Assembly (NCBI RefSeq): GCF_002929705.1
Contig: NZ_PJIN01000011.1
Coordinates: 1 to 64,000 of the forward strand
DNA: 64,000 bases
From: Arthrobacter sp. N199823
GTDB lineage: Bacteria; Actinomycetota; Actinomycetes; Actinomycetales; Micrococcaceae
Direction of reading: 5' to 3'
Part shown: positions 29,985-39,097 of the stretch, in pieces
How positions within the stretch are numbered: position 1 is the first letter of the stretch
Layout: each line of letters begins with the position of its first letter
The notes under the pieces: model-generated
Databases searched by the model: none
Told to the model about the DNA's origin: nothing
What the model saw: only the letters and a program-made list of their open reading frames with translations
Position numbers and translations under genes: made by a program

Positions 29985-31237
29985 AAAATCACGCCGCCGG
30001 GAATGACCTTGACTGTGGACCCGGACAATTCTTCGGGGATGTCTTCGCCCACCGCCGCCGTCACCAAAACCTGCTCGGCAACTGCCACCATGAGCGCCAA
30101 CTTCCGGCGCCGGTGGGCATCCAATTCAGCAAAAACATCATCAAGAATCAGAATCGGCTGATTTCCTGCCACATGCTTATCTTCATCCAACACATGGAAC
30201 GACGCCAAGCGCAGCGCCAAAGCAATTGACCAGGATTCCCCATGCGAGGCATAGCCACGTGCAGGCGCATTACCCAACAACAAATCCAGTTCATCGCGAT
30301 GGGGACCCACCAGCGACATGCCCCGTTCCAGTTCACGGGTTCTGGAGGCAACCAACTCCTCCCGGTACCTTTGTGCCAATTCCTCAACTGAATACAAAGA
30401 GAGATCTTCCCCATCGGGCACCTCCGGGAGAGCACCGCCGGAAGGTTCCCCGAACGCGTCGGAGGAAACGGCGTCGTGCATATCTCGATAAGCAGGTTCC
30501 GGATCAGCTGCTGGGACTTGCTGATCAATACTGCTGCGGTAAAGTGCCCGCAAAACCTTGGATCCATCGGTGAGCTGAGCATAAGCCTCCGCCAAATGCG
30601 GGCGCAGCCTATTGAGTAGTTCCAGTCTTGCCTCGAGTAGCTTAGCGGCCGCAACCGCCATATGTTGATCCCACACATCCAGAGTTGCCAGATGTGATTC
30701 GGAAACTCCTGACCGGGAAAAATGCTGGGATCGTGCGGATTTCAGCAGGGCGTTGCGCTGCTTCAGTACCTTGTCATAGTCGCTGCGGGTACCCACATGC
30801 TTGGGCAGTAGGACCACCAAGAGGTCGTCCAAAAAACGGCGACGATTGCCAGGATCGCCCTTGACTAGCGCCAAATCTTCAGGAGCAAAGAGTACCGTCC
30901 GGCAAAGGCCCAAAATCTCACGCGCCCGCACCGGATTGGCCCGATTGATGCGCGCCCGGTTGGCACGAGTCGCGTTGATTTCAACCTCGACCATAACCTT
31001 CTGCTCGCCCCGCACCAACTGTGCGCGAATCAGTGCCACCTCGGTACCAAAACGCAACAACGGCCCATCCTGGCTCACCCGGTGAGATGAGAGCGTAGCC
31101 AAATAGCCAATCGCTTCCACCAGATTGGTTTTGCCAAGACCATTGGAGCCAACAAGAACCGTGACACCAGGCGCCAACGTCAGATCAACTTGTGCGTAAC
31201 TGCGGAAATCGGTCAGTGAAAGATGTTCAAGATACAT
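29981..31237 (-). CDS. recF: DNA replication and repair protein RecF
   Basis: RecF is an SMC-like ATPase that, with RecO and RecR, loads RecA at gaps. The 418-residue sequence opens MYLEHLSLTDFRSYAQVDL. Walker A is GSNGLGKTNLVEAI, the signature region is near YASHGESWSIALALRLAS, and Walker B is PILILDDVFAELD. The ATG at 31237 lies 12 bases after the gnd stop, so the two are probably co-transcribed. Confidence 0.96.
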   Translation of the reverse strand: MYLEHLSLTDFRSYAQVDLTLAPGVTVLVGSNGLGKTNLVEAIGYLATLSSHRVSQDGPLLRFGTEVALIRAQLVRGEQKVMVEVEINATRANRARINRANPVRAREILGLCRTVLFAPEDLALVKGDPGNRRRFLDDLLVVLLPKHVGTRSDYDKVLKQRNALLKSARSQHFSRSGVSESHLATLDVWDQHMAVAAAKLLEARLELLNRLRPHLAEAYAQLTDGSKVLRALYRSSIDQQVPAADPEPAYRDMHDAVSSDAFGEPSGGALPEVPDGEDLSLYSVEELAQRYREELVASRTRELERGMSLVGPHRDELDLLLGNAPARGYASHGESWSIALALRLASFHVLDEDKHVAGNQPILILDDVFAELDAHRRRKLALMVAVAEQVLVTAAVGEDIPEELSGSTVKVIPGGVIL

Positions 31238-31248
31238 GGAAAGCGGAG

Positions 31249-32145
31249 TTATTCAGTGCTGGGACTGGCTGGTTTTGTTGCATGACCGCCAAACTGGTGG
31301 CGCAGTGCGGAAACCATTTTCATGGCTGGGGAGTTGTCTTCACGGGAAGAGAACCTGGCAAAAAGTGCAGCAGTGATGGCCGGAGCCGGCACTGCATTTG
31401 CGATGGCTTCTTCCACTGTCCAACGACCTTCACCGGAATCTTCTACATAATCGTCAATGGTTTCCAGCCCCGGATCTTCGTCCAGCGCCTTGACCATCAA
31501 ATCCAACAGCCAGGAGCGCACTACTGTGCCTTTTTGCCAAGCGCGGAACGTACCCGGCAGGTCCGCAATGATGTCCTTCTTTGCCAGAAGTTCATAGCCT
31601 TCCGCGTAGGCCTGCATCAGCCCATACTCGATGCCGTTGTGAACCATCTTGGCGTAGTGACCTGCACCAATTCCACCCACATGGACAAAGCTGTCTGCCC
31701 GTTCACCTTCAGGACGAAGAACGTCCAAAACCGGCAGTGCCCGCTGAACGTCTTCGGCGGATCCTCCGGCCATGAGGCCGTAGCCGTTTTCTAGTCCCCA
31801 GACACCTCCGGAAACGCCAACATCCATGAAGGAAATACCCTTGGAGGCAAGCATTTCACCGTGCTTCTGATCCTCTGTAAACCGAGAGTTCCCACCATCA
31901 ACGAGCAGATCTCCGGGTTCCAGCAGCTCGGAGAGATCTGTGATGACAGATTCAGTGATGGCACCTGAAGGGACCATCACCCAAATCAGCCGAGGTGCCG
32001 GAACATGGGCAATAAGCTCTGCCAAGGAGGCCACATCCGTGACCTCGGGATTGCGATCATAACCAGTTACTTCAATGTCTGCTGCACGCAGGCGGGCTCT
32101 CATGTTGAAGCCCATCTTTCCTAGTCCAACAAGTCCAATATGCAC
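31249..32145 (-). CDS. gnd: 6-phosphogluconate dehydrogenase, decarboxylating (short form)
   Basis: This enzyme oxidises and decarboxylates 6-phosphogluconate to ribulose 5-phosphate. The 298-residue length is that of the short GndA/YqeC-like form, often NAD-dependent. The Rossmann motif is GLVGLGKMGFNM, DVGVSGGVWGLENGY follows, and the catalytic KMVHNGIEYG segment is present. Its position between dnaN and recF is a hallmark of many actinobacterial origins, without a known replication role. It starts 46 bases after the dnaN stop. Confidence 0.94.
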   Translation of the reverse strand: MHIGLVGLGKMGFNMRARLRAADIEVTGYDRNPEVTDVASLAELIAHVPAPRLIWVMVPSGAITESVITDLSELLEPGDLLVDGGNSRFTEDQKHGEMLASKGISFMDVGVSGGVWGLENGYGLMAGGSAEDVQRALPVLDVLRPEGERADSFVHVGGIGAGHYAKMVHNGIEYGLMQAYAEGYELLAKKDIIADLPGTFRAWQKGTVVRSWLLDLMVKALDEDPGLETIDDYVEDSGEGRWTVEEAIANAVPAPAITAALFARFSSREDNSPAMKMVSALRHQFGGHATKPASPSTE

Positions 32146-32191
32146 GTTTTTCTCTTTTCCGTGTTTTGGTGGGGATTGGCAGCAGCTGAGA

Positions 32192-33316
32192 TTACTGGGA
32201 AGGCAGCCTTACTGGCATGACCAAGTAGCGGTACTCGTCGCGACGTTCGCCATCGATCTCATCCTGGGCATTGATCATGGCCGGCTTGGGTGCGGAGGTG
32301 AACGAGAAACGAACGTACTTGCTATCGAATGCACTGAGGCCTTCGCTCAAGTAATGCGGGTTGAAGGCAACCGTGATTTCATCGCCGACCAGGGCCGCTT
32401 CCAAGTTCTCTGAAGCCTGAGCATCTTCGCCGGTACCGGCATCCAAGGTGAGTTGTCCGTCGGTAAAAATCAAACGAACCGGGGTGTTCCGCTCTGCAAC
32501 AAGCGAAACTCGGCGGACGGCCTCTGCCAACGCATGTGTTTCCACAGTCGCGTAGATCGGGGTGCTGTCAGGGAAGAGCGAACGGATCTTGGGGTAGTCA
32601 CCATCAACCAACAATGAGGTGGTTCGGCGTCCGCCACTTTCAAAACCAATGAGTTCACTGTTGTCTGAGAGGGCAATGTTGATGTTCCCTGAGCTGCCGA
32701 GTGTCTTGGCGACTTCGCTGAGCGTCTTCGCCTTGATCAAAGCTGCTGCGGAAATGTTCGGAGTGGAAGGATTCCAGCGAACTTCACGCAGAGCTAGCCG
32801 GTACCTGTCGGTTGCCAGGAGAGTGATCAGATCACCCTCGATTTCCATCTTCACACCGGTAAGGACCGGCAGGGTGTCATCCTTGCTCGAAGCAATGATC
32901 ACCTGAGAAACGGCCTGAGCAAAAGCTTCACCGTCAACCGTTCCACTAACTTCTGGCAGAGCTGGAAGTTCCGGATAATCGCTGACCGGCATGGTGGCGA
33001 GGTGAAAACGGCTGCTTCGGCAGGTCAAAGTGACTTTATTGCCGTCGGTCTCAACATCAACAGGAGCGGCAGGAAGGCTACGGCAGATATCAGCCAGCAA
33101 CCGTCCGGAAACCAGAATGGTGCCCTCTTCGGAGATGTCTGCAGGGATTTGCAGACGTGCTGAGATTTCGTAGTCAAAACTGGCCAGGCTCAGGGTTCCT
33201 GCTTCAGCTTTCAGTAACAGTCCAGAGAGGACGGGGACAGGAGGCCTGGGGGACAAGGATCGTGCGGCCCAGCTGACTGCTTCAGTCAGAACATCCCGTT
33301 CGACTCGGAACTTCAC
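32192..33316 (-). CDS. dnaN: DNA polymerase III beta subunit (sliding clamp)
   Basis: The 374-residue clamp encircles DNA and holds polymerase III. The start is placed at GTG 33316 (VKFRVERDVLTEAVSWA), preceded by AAAGGCGG. The frame is open to 33598, but that lead crosses oriC DNA and is unlike DnaN. Three clamp domains are recognisable, with VPVLSGLLLKA in the first and the C-terminal EYRYLVMPVRL that lines the partner-binding pocket. It is downstream of dnaA across the oriC spacer. Confidence 0.97.
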   Translation of the reverse strand: MKFRVERDVLTEAVSWAARSLSPRPPVPVLSGLLLKAEAGTLSLASFDYEISARLQIPADISEEGTILVSGRLLADICRSLPAAPVDVETDGNKVTLTCRSSRFHLATMPVSDYPELPALPEVSGTVDGEAFAQAVSQVIIASSKDDTLPVLTGVKMEIEGDLITLLATDRYRLALREVRWNPSTPNISAAALIKAKTLSEVAKTLGSSGNINIALSDNSELIGFESGGRRTTSLLVDGDYPKIRSLFPDSTPIYATVETHALAEAVRRVSLVAERNTPVRLIFTDGQLTLDAGTGEDAQASENLEAALVGDEITVAFNPHYLSEGLSAFDSKYVRFSFTSAPKPAMINAQDEIDGERRDEYRYLVMPVRLPSQ

Positions 33317-33774
33317 GGAAGGGTGCCGCCTTTCAAGGTTTACAAAATTTGGAGAGTGCTTTCGGAGCCGTCCTGGAACGAAGCGGCACCGTTGTTTTGA
33401 ATTACATGCTTTGAGACAGCTTAGCCCCTTGGCCAGCTCATTTGGGCATTGGTCCTTGCCCTGTGTGGGCCGGTTTAGGGCAAAAGGTAAATGTTGTTTG
33501 AAACGAAAGATTCTTGTAGTTCGTAGTGTTAATAAGTCCTGTGGATACTGTGGATAACTGGCTCTCGGCACGTGGTCTAGCTGATGTTGGCTGTGCACAG
33601 TCTGTGAGGCTGCCCCGCTTTGAGCTGTGGGGAACGGTGGAGAACTTTTTTGTCACTTTTAATGATCCACAGGTTGCGGTGGAGTTATCCGCAGGTAGGG
33701 GACAGTTGTACCCCGGTAATCCACAGGCTTATCCACACCTGTTAATTTCTCAGATTTTTTCCCCGCTTCGCGGG
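33317..33774. other. oriC: oriC: dnaA-dnaN intergenic DnaA-box region
   Basis: The 458-base spacer carries exact TTATCCACA boxes at 33549-33557 (-) and 33729-33737 (+). One-mismatch boxes lie at 33540 (-), 33663, 33685 and 33717. T-rich DNA lies at 33738-33763 and A/T-rich DNA at 33481-33535, either of which could be the unwinding element. This is the usual actinobacterial origin position. No gene is supported here. Confidence 0.85.
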
Positions 33775-35211
33775 TCATCCCTCGCGTTGTTGCTGTTTGA
33801 TCTTGTTAGTCAGCTCAGTGACTTGGTTGTAGATGGCACGGCGCTCGGCCATCAACTCGCGGATCTTCCTGTCAGCGTGGATCACTGTGGTGTGGTCCCG
33901 GCCGCCGAATTCCTGCCCAATTTTCGGCAACGACATATCTGTCAGCTCACGGCAGAGGTACATAGCAATCTGGCGGGCTGTAACAAGGGTCCTGGTCCGG
34001 GACTTGCTGCACAACTCCTCCAGCGAGATATTGAAGTAGGCGGCTGTCTGGCCAAGGATCGCTGTCGAGGTGATTTCCTGAGCGCCGTCGTCAGTGATCA
34101 GATCCTTCAGGACCAGCTCGGCCAAGCCCACATCCACCGGCTGTCGGTTCAAGCTGGCAAATGCCGTGACACGAATGAGCGCGCCTTCAAGTTCCCGGAT
34201 ATTCGTTGAGATCTTAGAGGCAATGTATTCCAGCGCATCGTCAGGAGCTGAGAGTCCTTCGCCAATGGCCTTCTTGCGCAAAATAGCGATGCGAGTCTCA
34301 AGTTCTGGTGGCTGGACGTCAGTGAGCAAGCCCCACTCAAAACGTGAACGCATGCGCTCTTCGAAACCTTGCAGACGCTTGGGAGGCAAGTCAGAGGTAA
34401 TGACTACCTGCTTGTTGTGGTTGTGCAAGGCATTGAACGTATGGAAAAACTCTTCTTGGGTGGCGTCCTTGTTGGCCAAAAACTGAATGTCATCAATCAA
34501 GAGGATGTCCACGTTGCGGTACAGCTGCTTGAAGCTGGCACCTTCGTCATCACGAATGGAGTTGATGAAGTCATTGGTAAATTCCTCGGAATTTACGTAA
34601 CGGACCCGGATACCGGTGTACAGACGCCGCGCATAGTGGCCGATGGCATGCAGCAGGTGGGTCTTACCCAGGCCCGAATCACCGTAAATAAACAGCGGAT
34701 TGTAGGCCTTTGCCGGTGCTTCAGCCACGGCAACAGCCGCTGCGTGTGCAAAACGATTAGAGGCACCAATCACAAAGGAGTCAAAGACGTACTTGGGATT
34801 GAGCCGACCAAACTCCTGCGATGTGCTGGGCAACATTGGAGAAGGCCTGGAATTATGTTCAACCGGTTCGCTACGCGAAGTATTCTCAGCACGAACCGGA
34901 GCCTGAGTTGGGACAGGCTCTTCTTCCTTGGCCGGGGGTACCAAATCAGCATTGACGCTAAAGGCACAACTGATTTCCTCGGAAAAAACCTGAGACAGAG
35001 CATTGCTCAAGGCAGTGTGCAGCTGGTTTTGAAGTACCTCGCGGGTGAGTTCGTTGGGCACAGCAACCAACAAGGTATTGCCAATCAGTCCCTGAGGCTG
35101 GGTGAGAACCACAAAACCACGTTGACGGGGTGAAACCCGTTCGTCCTGTTCAAGAATCCGAATGACTCGCCGCCAGGAACTGCCTACGTCGTTGATGTCC
35201 TCAGTGCTCAT
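33775..35211 (-). CDS. dnaA: Chromosomal replication initiator DnaA
   Basis: DnaA-ATP binds the boxes on both sides of this gene and opens oriC. Of the 478 residues, domain I is at the N-terminus, a Pro/Glu/Ser linker spans about 85-135, and the AAA+ domain has Walker A GDSGLGKTHLLHAIG and Walker B ILLIDDIQFL. The C-terminal domain IV holds the box-binding GGRDHTTVIHADRKI motif. The start at ATG 35211 (MSTEDIND) follows GGAAAGG; an ATG four codons upstream lacks spacing to a ribosome binding site. Boxes in the promoter region suggest autoregulation (inference). Confidence 0.97.
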   Translation of the reverse strand: MSTEDINDVGSSWRRVIRILEQDERVSPRQRGFVVLTQPQGLIGNTLLVAVPNELTREVLQNQLHTALSNALSQVFSEEISCAFSVNADLVPPAKEEEPVPTQAPVRAENTSRSEPVEHNSRPSPMLPSTSQEFGRLNPKYVFDSFVIGASNRFAHAAAVAVAEAPAKAYNPLFIYGDSGLGKTHLLHAIGHYARRLYTGIRVRYVNSEEFTNDFINSIRDDEGASFKQLYRNVDILLIDDIQFLANKDATQEEFFHTFNALHNHNKQVVITSDLPPKRLQGFEERMRSRFEWGLLTDVQPPELETRIAILRKKAIGEGLSAPDDALEYIASKISTNIRELEGALIRVTAFASLNRQPVDVGLAELVLKDLITDDGAQEITSTAILGQTAAYFNISLEELCSKSRTRTLVTARQIAMYLCRELTDMSLPKIGQEFGGRDHTTVIHADRKIRELMAERRAIYNQVTELTNKIKQQQREG

Positions 35212-35337
35212 GGACCTTTCCATCCTTACTGCCGGCCGTTGGGCCAGAAATCTCTTAATTCACACACACATTGCGCGTGACGTCTGTTACACACATCAAA
35301 GGAAAATTTTGACCTGCGCAGATGCTCCAAAACGAAG

Positions 35338-35509
35338 TAATCCACAGAGTTATCCACATCGGTGGATAACTTGCCACGGGCCTAGCCTAGAGGATGGATA
35401 CGCTAGAAGATAGCTAAGAAAAGTGCTTGTGGATAAATATCACAGCGGTGTAGTCTTCAGCGTCTCATCCACAGAAGTTGTCCACCTAGTTATGCACAGC
35501 TGTGGATGA
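35338..35509. other. DnaA-box cluster between dnaA and rpmH
   Basis: Exact TTATCCACA boxes lie at 35350-35358 (+) and 35428-35436 (-). One-mismatch copies lie at 35338, 35361 (-), 35465, 35478 (TTGTCCACC), 35490 and 35501 (-). The region is upstream of dnaA and can serve as a second origin module or as the autoregulatory region of dnaA. No gene is supported in 35212-35777. Confidence 0.75.
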
Positions 35510-35777
35510 ACCCGTGGATGGGCCGTTTTGGGCCTCCCGGAGCCAATCTGAGGTCGAATCGACGCATTTGAGGTGGCGGGTCCAATGCCCCGGTTTGACT
35601 GGCGGCCTTCCTGTGACCTAACGTTGTGAAGTCCCATGTGTCTGTTTTGCGCTTCGGCGTGCGCTTCTCTATAACGGAGGAGTGAATCGAGCAGGCATCC
35701 ATTTACTTAGCGTCGACCCCTTTCTTACCTGTTAGCTACGGGCAAGGCGCATCTTTGATTGTCTTGGAGTAACTACC

Positions 35778-35915
35778 GTGAGCAAGCGGACTTTTCAGCC
35801 GAACAACCGCCGTCGTGCCAAGAAGCACGGCTTCCGCCTTCGTATGCGCACCCGCGCCGGCCGCGCCATTCTGGCCGCCCGCCGTGGCAAGGGTCGCGTA
35901 GAGCTGTCGGCCTAA
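35778..35915 (+). CDS. rpmH: 50S ribosomal protein L34
   Basis: The 45-residue, highly basic protein begins [20 protein letters not shown] and has the classic [19 protein letters not shown] core of L34. The GTG start at 35778 is preceded by TTGGAG at 35765-35770. It opens the rightward cluster rpmH-rnpA-yidD-yidC next to dnaA, as in most bacteria. Confidence 0.97.
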   Translation: MSKRTFQPNNRRRAKKHGFRLRMRTRAGRAILAARRGKGRVELSA

Positions 35916-35969
35916 ACAATAACTGCTTGACGATTCGTCGAGCCTTAGTGAAGTAGCGGTTGATCGCAG

Positions 35970-36371
35970 GTGCTAGCCACCAAGAATAGAATGCGGACTT
36001 CCGCCAACTTCTCAAATACTGTACGTTCCGGCGTCCGAAATGGACGCCGGAACGTAGTGTTATATATGGTGTCCACTTCTGACGCTGAGCCCAGCCAAAT
36101 TGGGTTCATCGTGGCGAAGACTGTGGGGAACGCTGTGACCCGCAATCTCGTTAAAAGGAGACTGAGGGAAATTGTTGTTGAGACAATTAAGGCGTATCCG
36201 CAGGGAGTCAATGTAGTAGTGCGGGCTTTGCCCGTGTCCGCGCAGGCTTCCTTCAGTGACCTAGTCATGGACTATCGAAAAGCATTTTCCACTGCCTCGA
36301 CCCGTTTACGGGAGAAGGCGGCGGGCTCTTCGCCATTAATTTCAACACCCACAGTTGACAAGGCACCATGA
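35970..36371 (+). CDS. rnpA: Ribonuclease P protein component
   Basis: RnpA is the protein cofactor of the RNase P ribozyme that matures tRNA 5' ends. The 133-residue basic protein opens MLATKNRMRTSANFS from a GTG at 35970. The RNA-binding signature is VGNAVTRNLVKRRLRE. The last 25 residues are a variable Ser/Thr tail. A perfect 15-bp hairpin lies inside the coding sequence at 36022-36056. The ribosome binding site is weak. It is 54 bases after rpmH, with yidD 21 bases downstream. Confidence 0.95.
   Translation: MLATKNRMRTSANFSNTVRSGVRNGRRNVVLYMVSTSDAEPSQIGFIVAKTVGNAVTRNLVKRRLREIVVETIKAYPQGVNVVVRALPVSAQASFSDLVMDYRKAFSTASTRLREKAAGSSPLISTPTVDKAP
36022..36056 (+). promoter_or_regulatory. Perfect 15-bp hairpin inside rnpA
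   Basis: TACGTTCCGGCGTCC (36022-36036) pairs without mismatch with GGACGCCGGAACGTA (36042-36056) around GAAAT. It encodes VRSGVRNGRRNV, about codons 18-29 of rnpA. No T-run follows. It could act on RNA stability or translation, or simply reflect codon choice in an Arg-rich stretch. Confidence 0.5.
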
Positions 36372-36392
36372 GTCGAAAGGAGAAGATGCTTT

Positions 36393-36788
36393 GTGACCCG
36401 TTCACAAACTCGAAGCGGCGTGCCCAGGTGGCTAGCCGCCGTCGTGCGCTTCGTGTGGCATGTTCCCCGAAATATTCTTATAATCGTTTTGAAATTATAC
36501 CGGCGCGCCATCTCACCCATTTATGGGCAGGTGTGCCGGTTTTTTCCGTCATGTTCGGCCTATGCCTTGGAAGCTGTGACTGTTCACGGCGCCGTCAAAG
36601 GTACGTGGTTTTCGCTGAGGCGGATCGTACGGTGTCACCCTTGGAATGCGGGCGGGTTGGACCCGGTTCCTTCGCCTGCGGTCGTAGACTGGGACGACCC
36701 AGCCACGGTGCCCATGATTGTCCAGCTGAACCACCCGGATGTATTTCTGGCCAAGCAACAGGAAACGCAAAGTCGCAACGCGGCTTGA
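36393..36788 (+). CDS. yidD: Membrane protein insertion efficiency factor YidD
   Basis: The 131-residue protein has an amphipathic N-terminus and the YidD core LKLYRRAISPIYGQVCRFFPSCSAYALEAV, then RRIVRCHPWNAGGLDPVP. YidD lies at the inner membrane and helps YidC-dependent insertion. The GTG start at 36393 is preceded by AAAGGAG. It is one of the constant rnpA-yidD-yidC order, 18 bases before yidC. Confidence 0.95.
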   Translation: MTRSQTRSGVPRWLAAVVRFVWHVPRNILIIVLKLYRRAISPIYGQVCRFFPSCSAYALEAVTVHGAVKGTWFSLRRIVRCHPWNAGGLDPVPSPAVVDWDDPATVPMIVQLNHPDVFLAKQQETQSRNAA

Positions 36789-36806
36789 GGAGATAGATAA
36801 AGAACT

Positions 36807-37772
36807 ATGGGCTTCTTCGAAACAATTCTGTTCCCCTTCAAATGGGTCGTCTCATGGATCATGGTCGCGTTCCATGACGGGCTGACGTTCCTAGGCATGG
36901 ATGGCGCCTCAGGCGTTACCTGGACACTGGCGATCATTGGCCTGGTGTTGGTTATTCGCGCTGCATTGATTCCTGTCTTTGTGAAGCAGATCAAGGCCCA
37001 GCGCGGTATGCAGGCACTGCAGCCGGATATGAAGAAGCTGCAGGCTAAGTACAAGGGTAAGACCGACCAGCTGTCCCGTCAGGCCATGGGCCAGGAACAG
37101 ATGGCACTGTACAAGGAGCACGGCACCAACCCGTTCTCCGCATGCTTGCCCATGCTGATCCAGATGCCCTTCTTCTTCTCCCTGTTCCAGGTGCTTTCCG
37201 GTGTGGCCAAGGCCAATGCCGAGAGCAAGGGCATCGGGGCCATGACCCACGACCAGGTGGTTCAGTTCGACGAGGCCACCATCTTCGGTGCACGCCTTTC
37301 CGACGCCCTGCTGCCTTCCTTCCAGGGTGGCAACCTGACGCCTGCCATCGCAATACTCTCGATTGTCATGATCCTGGCCATGATCGCGTCGCAGTTCATC
37401 ACGCAGAAGCAGATCATGTCCAAGAACATGTCTGAAGAGGCCATGCAGGGCCCGTTCATGAAGCAGCAGAAGATGATGCTCTATGTACTGCCGCTTGTCT
37501 TCGGTATTGGTGGCATCAACTTCCCCATCGGTGTTCTCATCTACTGGACCACCACCAACCTGTGGACCATGGGTCAGCAGTTCTTCGTTATCCGCCGTAT
37601 GCCCACCCCCGGGTCACCCGCGTACAAGGAATACCAGAAGCGTCGCGAGGCCAAGGGCCTGCCTCTGCTGGGTGTCTCGAAGAAGAAGGTTGAAGCGGAA
37701 GTCGTTGAGGAGACTCCTGAGCTCAAGGGCCAGCGGAACCAGCCACAACGCAAAAACAGGAAGAAGAAATAA
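36807..37772 (+). CDS. yidC: Membrane protein insertase YidC/Oxa1
   Basis: The 321-residue insertase has five membrane segments, with the first near residues 30-50 and the 60KD_IMP-type core around NPFSACLPMLIQMPFFFSLFQ. IYWTTTNLWTMGQQFFVIRR lies in the last helices, and a very basic C-terminal tail contacts ribosomes. It inserts membrane proteins alone or with SecYEG. GAGGAG lies upstream of ATG 36807. Its TAA shares one base with the next ATG. Confidence 0.95.
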   Translation: MGFFETILFPFKWVVSWIMVAFHDGLTFLGMDGASGVTWTLAIIGLVLVIRAALIPVFVKQIKAQRGMQALQPDMKKLQAKYKGKTDQLSRQAMGQEQMALYKEHGTNPFSACLPMLIQMPFFFSLFQVLSGVAKANAESKGIGAMTHDQVVQFDEATIFGARLSDALLPSFQGGNLTPAIAILSIVMILAMIASQFITQKQIMSKNMSEEAMQGPFMKQQKMMLYVLPLVFGIGGINFPIGVLIYWTTTNLWTMGQQFFVIRRMPTPGSPAYKEYQKRREAKGLPLLGVSKKKVEAEVVEETPELKGQRNQPQRKNRKKK

Positions 37773-38299
37773 TGCCTGAAGAAACGCAGCTTGTCCCTGA
37801 GGAAGCAACCGCTCCGGTGGAGACCGGAGCCAGTCGAGTGGAAGAGGAAGGCGACATTGCTGCCGACTACCTCGAAGAGCTTCTGGACATCGCCGATATC
37901 GATGGTGATATCGACATTGAGGTTCGCAACGGCCGCACTTACATCTCCATCGTTGCTGATGAAGAGGGCGATTCTCTGGCTAGCCTTGTAGGACAGGACG
38001 GCGAAGTTCTTGACGCATTGCAGGAACTGACGCGTCTGAGTGTCCTTTCTGCCACGGAAAATAGGTCCCGGCTGGTCCTGGATATCTCGGGATACCGAGG
38101 CCGCCGGAACATTGAGTTGGCCAAGATTGCCCAGGATGCGGCAGATTTGATCAAGGATGGTCAGGAGTCAGTGGCGCTGGATCCCATGGGGGCATATGAG
38201 CGCAAGATTGTGCACGACGCCATTGCCGAACTGGGTCTGGAATCCGAATCCGAGGGCGAAGGCCCTCGCCGCCACATTGTGGTGAGCGCTGCGGAGTAA
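37772..38299 (+). CDS. khpB: Jag/KhpB-type RNA-binding protein (KH and R3H domains)
   Basis: The 175-residue acidic protein lacks the long N-terminal Jag domain of firmicute homologues. It has a KH-like part with LASLVGQDGEVLDALQELTRL and an R3H part with LDPMGAYERKIVHDAIAELG and RRHIVVS. Such proteins bind RNA and in other bacteria affect cell elongation and division. The start shares one base with the yidC stop, so translation is coupled. A hairpin with a T-run follows. Confidence 0.92.
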   Translation: MPEETQLVPEEATAPVETGASRVEEEGDIAADYLEELLDIADIDGDIDIEVRNGRTYISIVADEEGDSLASLVGQDGEVLDALQELTRLSVLSATENRSRLVLDISGYRGRRNIELAKIAQDAADLIKDGQESVALDPMGAYERKIVHDAIAELGLESESEGEGPRRHIVVSAAE

Positions 38300-38326
38300 G
38301 CAGCATTTTTTCAAGAGTTACTAAAC

Positions 38327-38362
38327 GGTCCCGGCCGCTGCCTCAGGGGAGCAGCCGGGACC
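38327..38362 (+). terminator. Intrinsic terminator or attenuator between khpB and rsmG
   Basis: GGTCCCGG (38327-38334) pairs with CCGGGACC (38355-38362), with an inner CTGC/GCAG stem and a bulge, followed by TAAATTTT. It ends 22 bases before rsmG, so it may reduce rather than stop read-through. Confidence 0.7.
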
Positions 38363-38384
38363 TAAATTTTATAAGGACACAATA

Positions 38385-39023
38385 GTGGTGGAACTTACGG
38401 CACAAGAAGCAGTTGCAGCTGAGCGCATTTTCGGCGGTCAGTTGGACCTTGCCAAGCGCTATGTTGAGCACTTGGCAACATCGGGCATTGAGCGCGGGCT
38501 GATCGGTCCTCGAGAAGTACCCCGCCTGTGGAGCCGGCACGTCCTCAACTGTGCCGTTGTAGCTGAGTTGATTGACGACGGCGCAAAGGTCGCCGATGTG
38601 GGCAGCGGAGCTGGCCTCCCGGGCCTCTGCCTGGCCATCGCTCGTCCCGATCTATACCTAACACTCATTGAGCCGTTGGAGCGACGCGTGGTCTGGCTCG
38701 AAGAGGTAGTCATGGACTTAGGTCTTTCCAATGTTGAGATCATCCGTTCGCGTGCAGAGGCTGCAATTGGAAAAGTCGAATGCACAGTTGTCACCGCGCG
38801 GGCTGTCTCTGCCCTGAAGACGTTGGCTCCCTTGACGATTCCGCTTTTGGGGGGCCAGGGTGAGCTTTTGGCAATCAAGGGCCGCAGCGCCGAAGAGGAG
38901 ATTGCCACAGCAGGTAAGACGATCAGGAATTTGGGTGGCTACGAAACATCAATCGTGATTGCCGGCCAGGATGTCCTGGAAGAACCCACAACGGTGGTTC
39001 GTGTGAAGGTCAAGCGCCGCTGA
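38385..39023 (+). CDS. rsmG: 16S rRNA (guanine-N7) methyltransferase RsmG (GidB)
   Basis: RsmG methylates a conserved guanosine in the 530 loop of 16S rRNA, and loss gives low-level streptomycin resistance. The 212-residue protein has the SAM-binding motif VADVGSGAGLPGLCLA, IEPLERRVVWLEEVV and VTARAVSALKTLAP. The GTG start at 38385 is seven bases after AAGGA. It is 74 bases upstream of parA, the usual neighbour. Confidence 0.96.
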   Translation: MVELTAQEAVAAERIFGGQLDLAKRYVEHLATSGIERGLIGPREVPRLWSRHVLNCAVVAELIDDGAKVADVGSGAGLPGLCLAIARPDLYLTLIEPLERRVVWLEEVVMDLGLSNVEIIRSRAEAAIGKVECTVVTARAVSALKTLAPLTIPLLGGQGELLAIKGRSAEEEIATAGKTIRNLGGYETSIVIAGQDVLEEPTTVVRVKVKRR

Positions 39024-39097
39024 TTCCCACGCCAGTGGGTTGGAACCGATAGGCTAGAGGTTGGCAAACATCGCCACAGGAAAGTGAGAGTGTCAGC

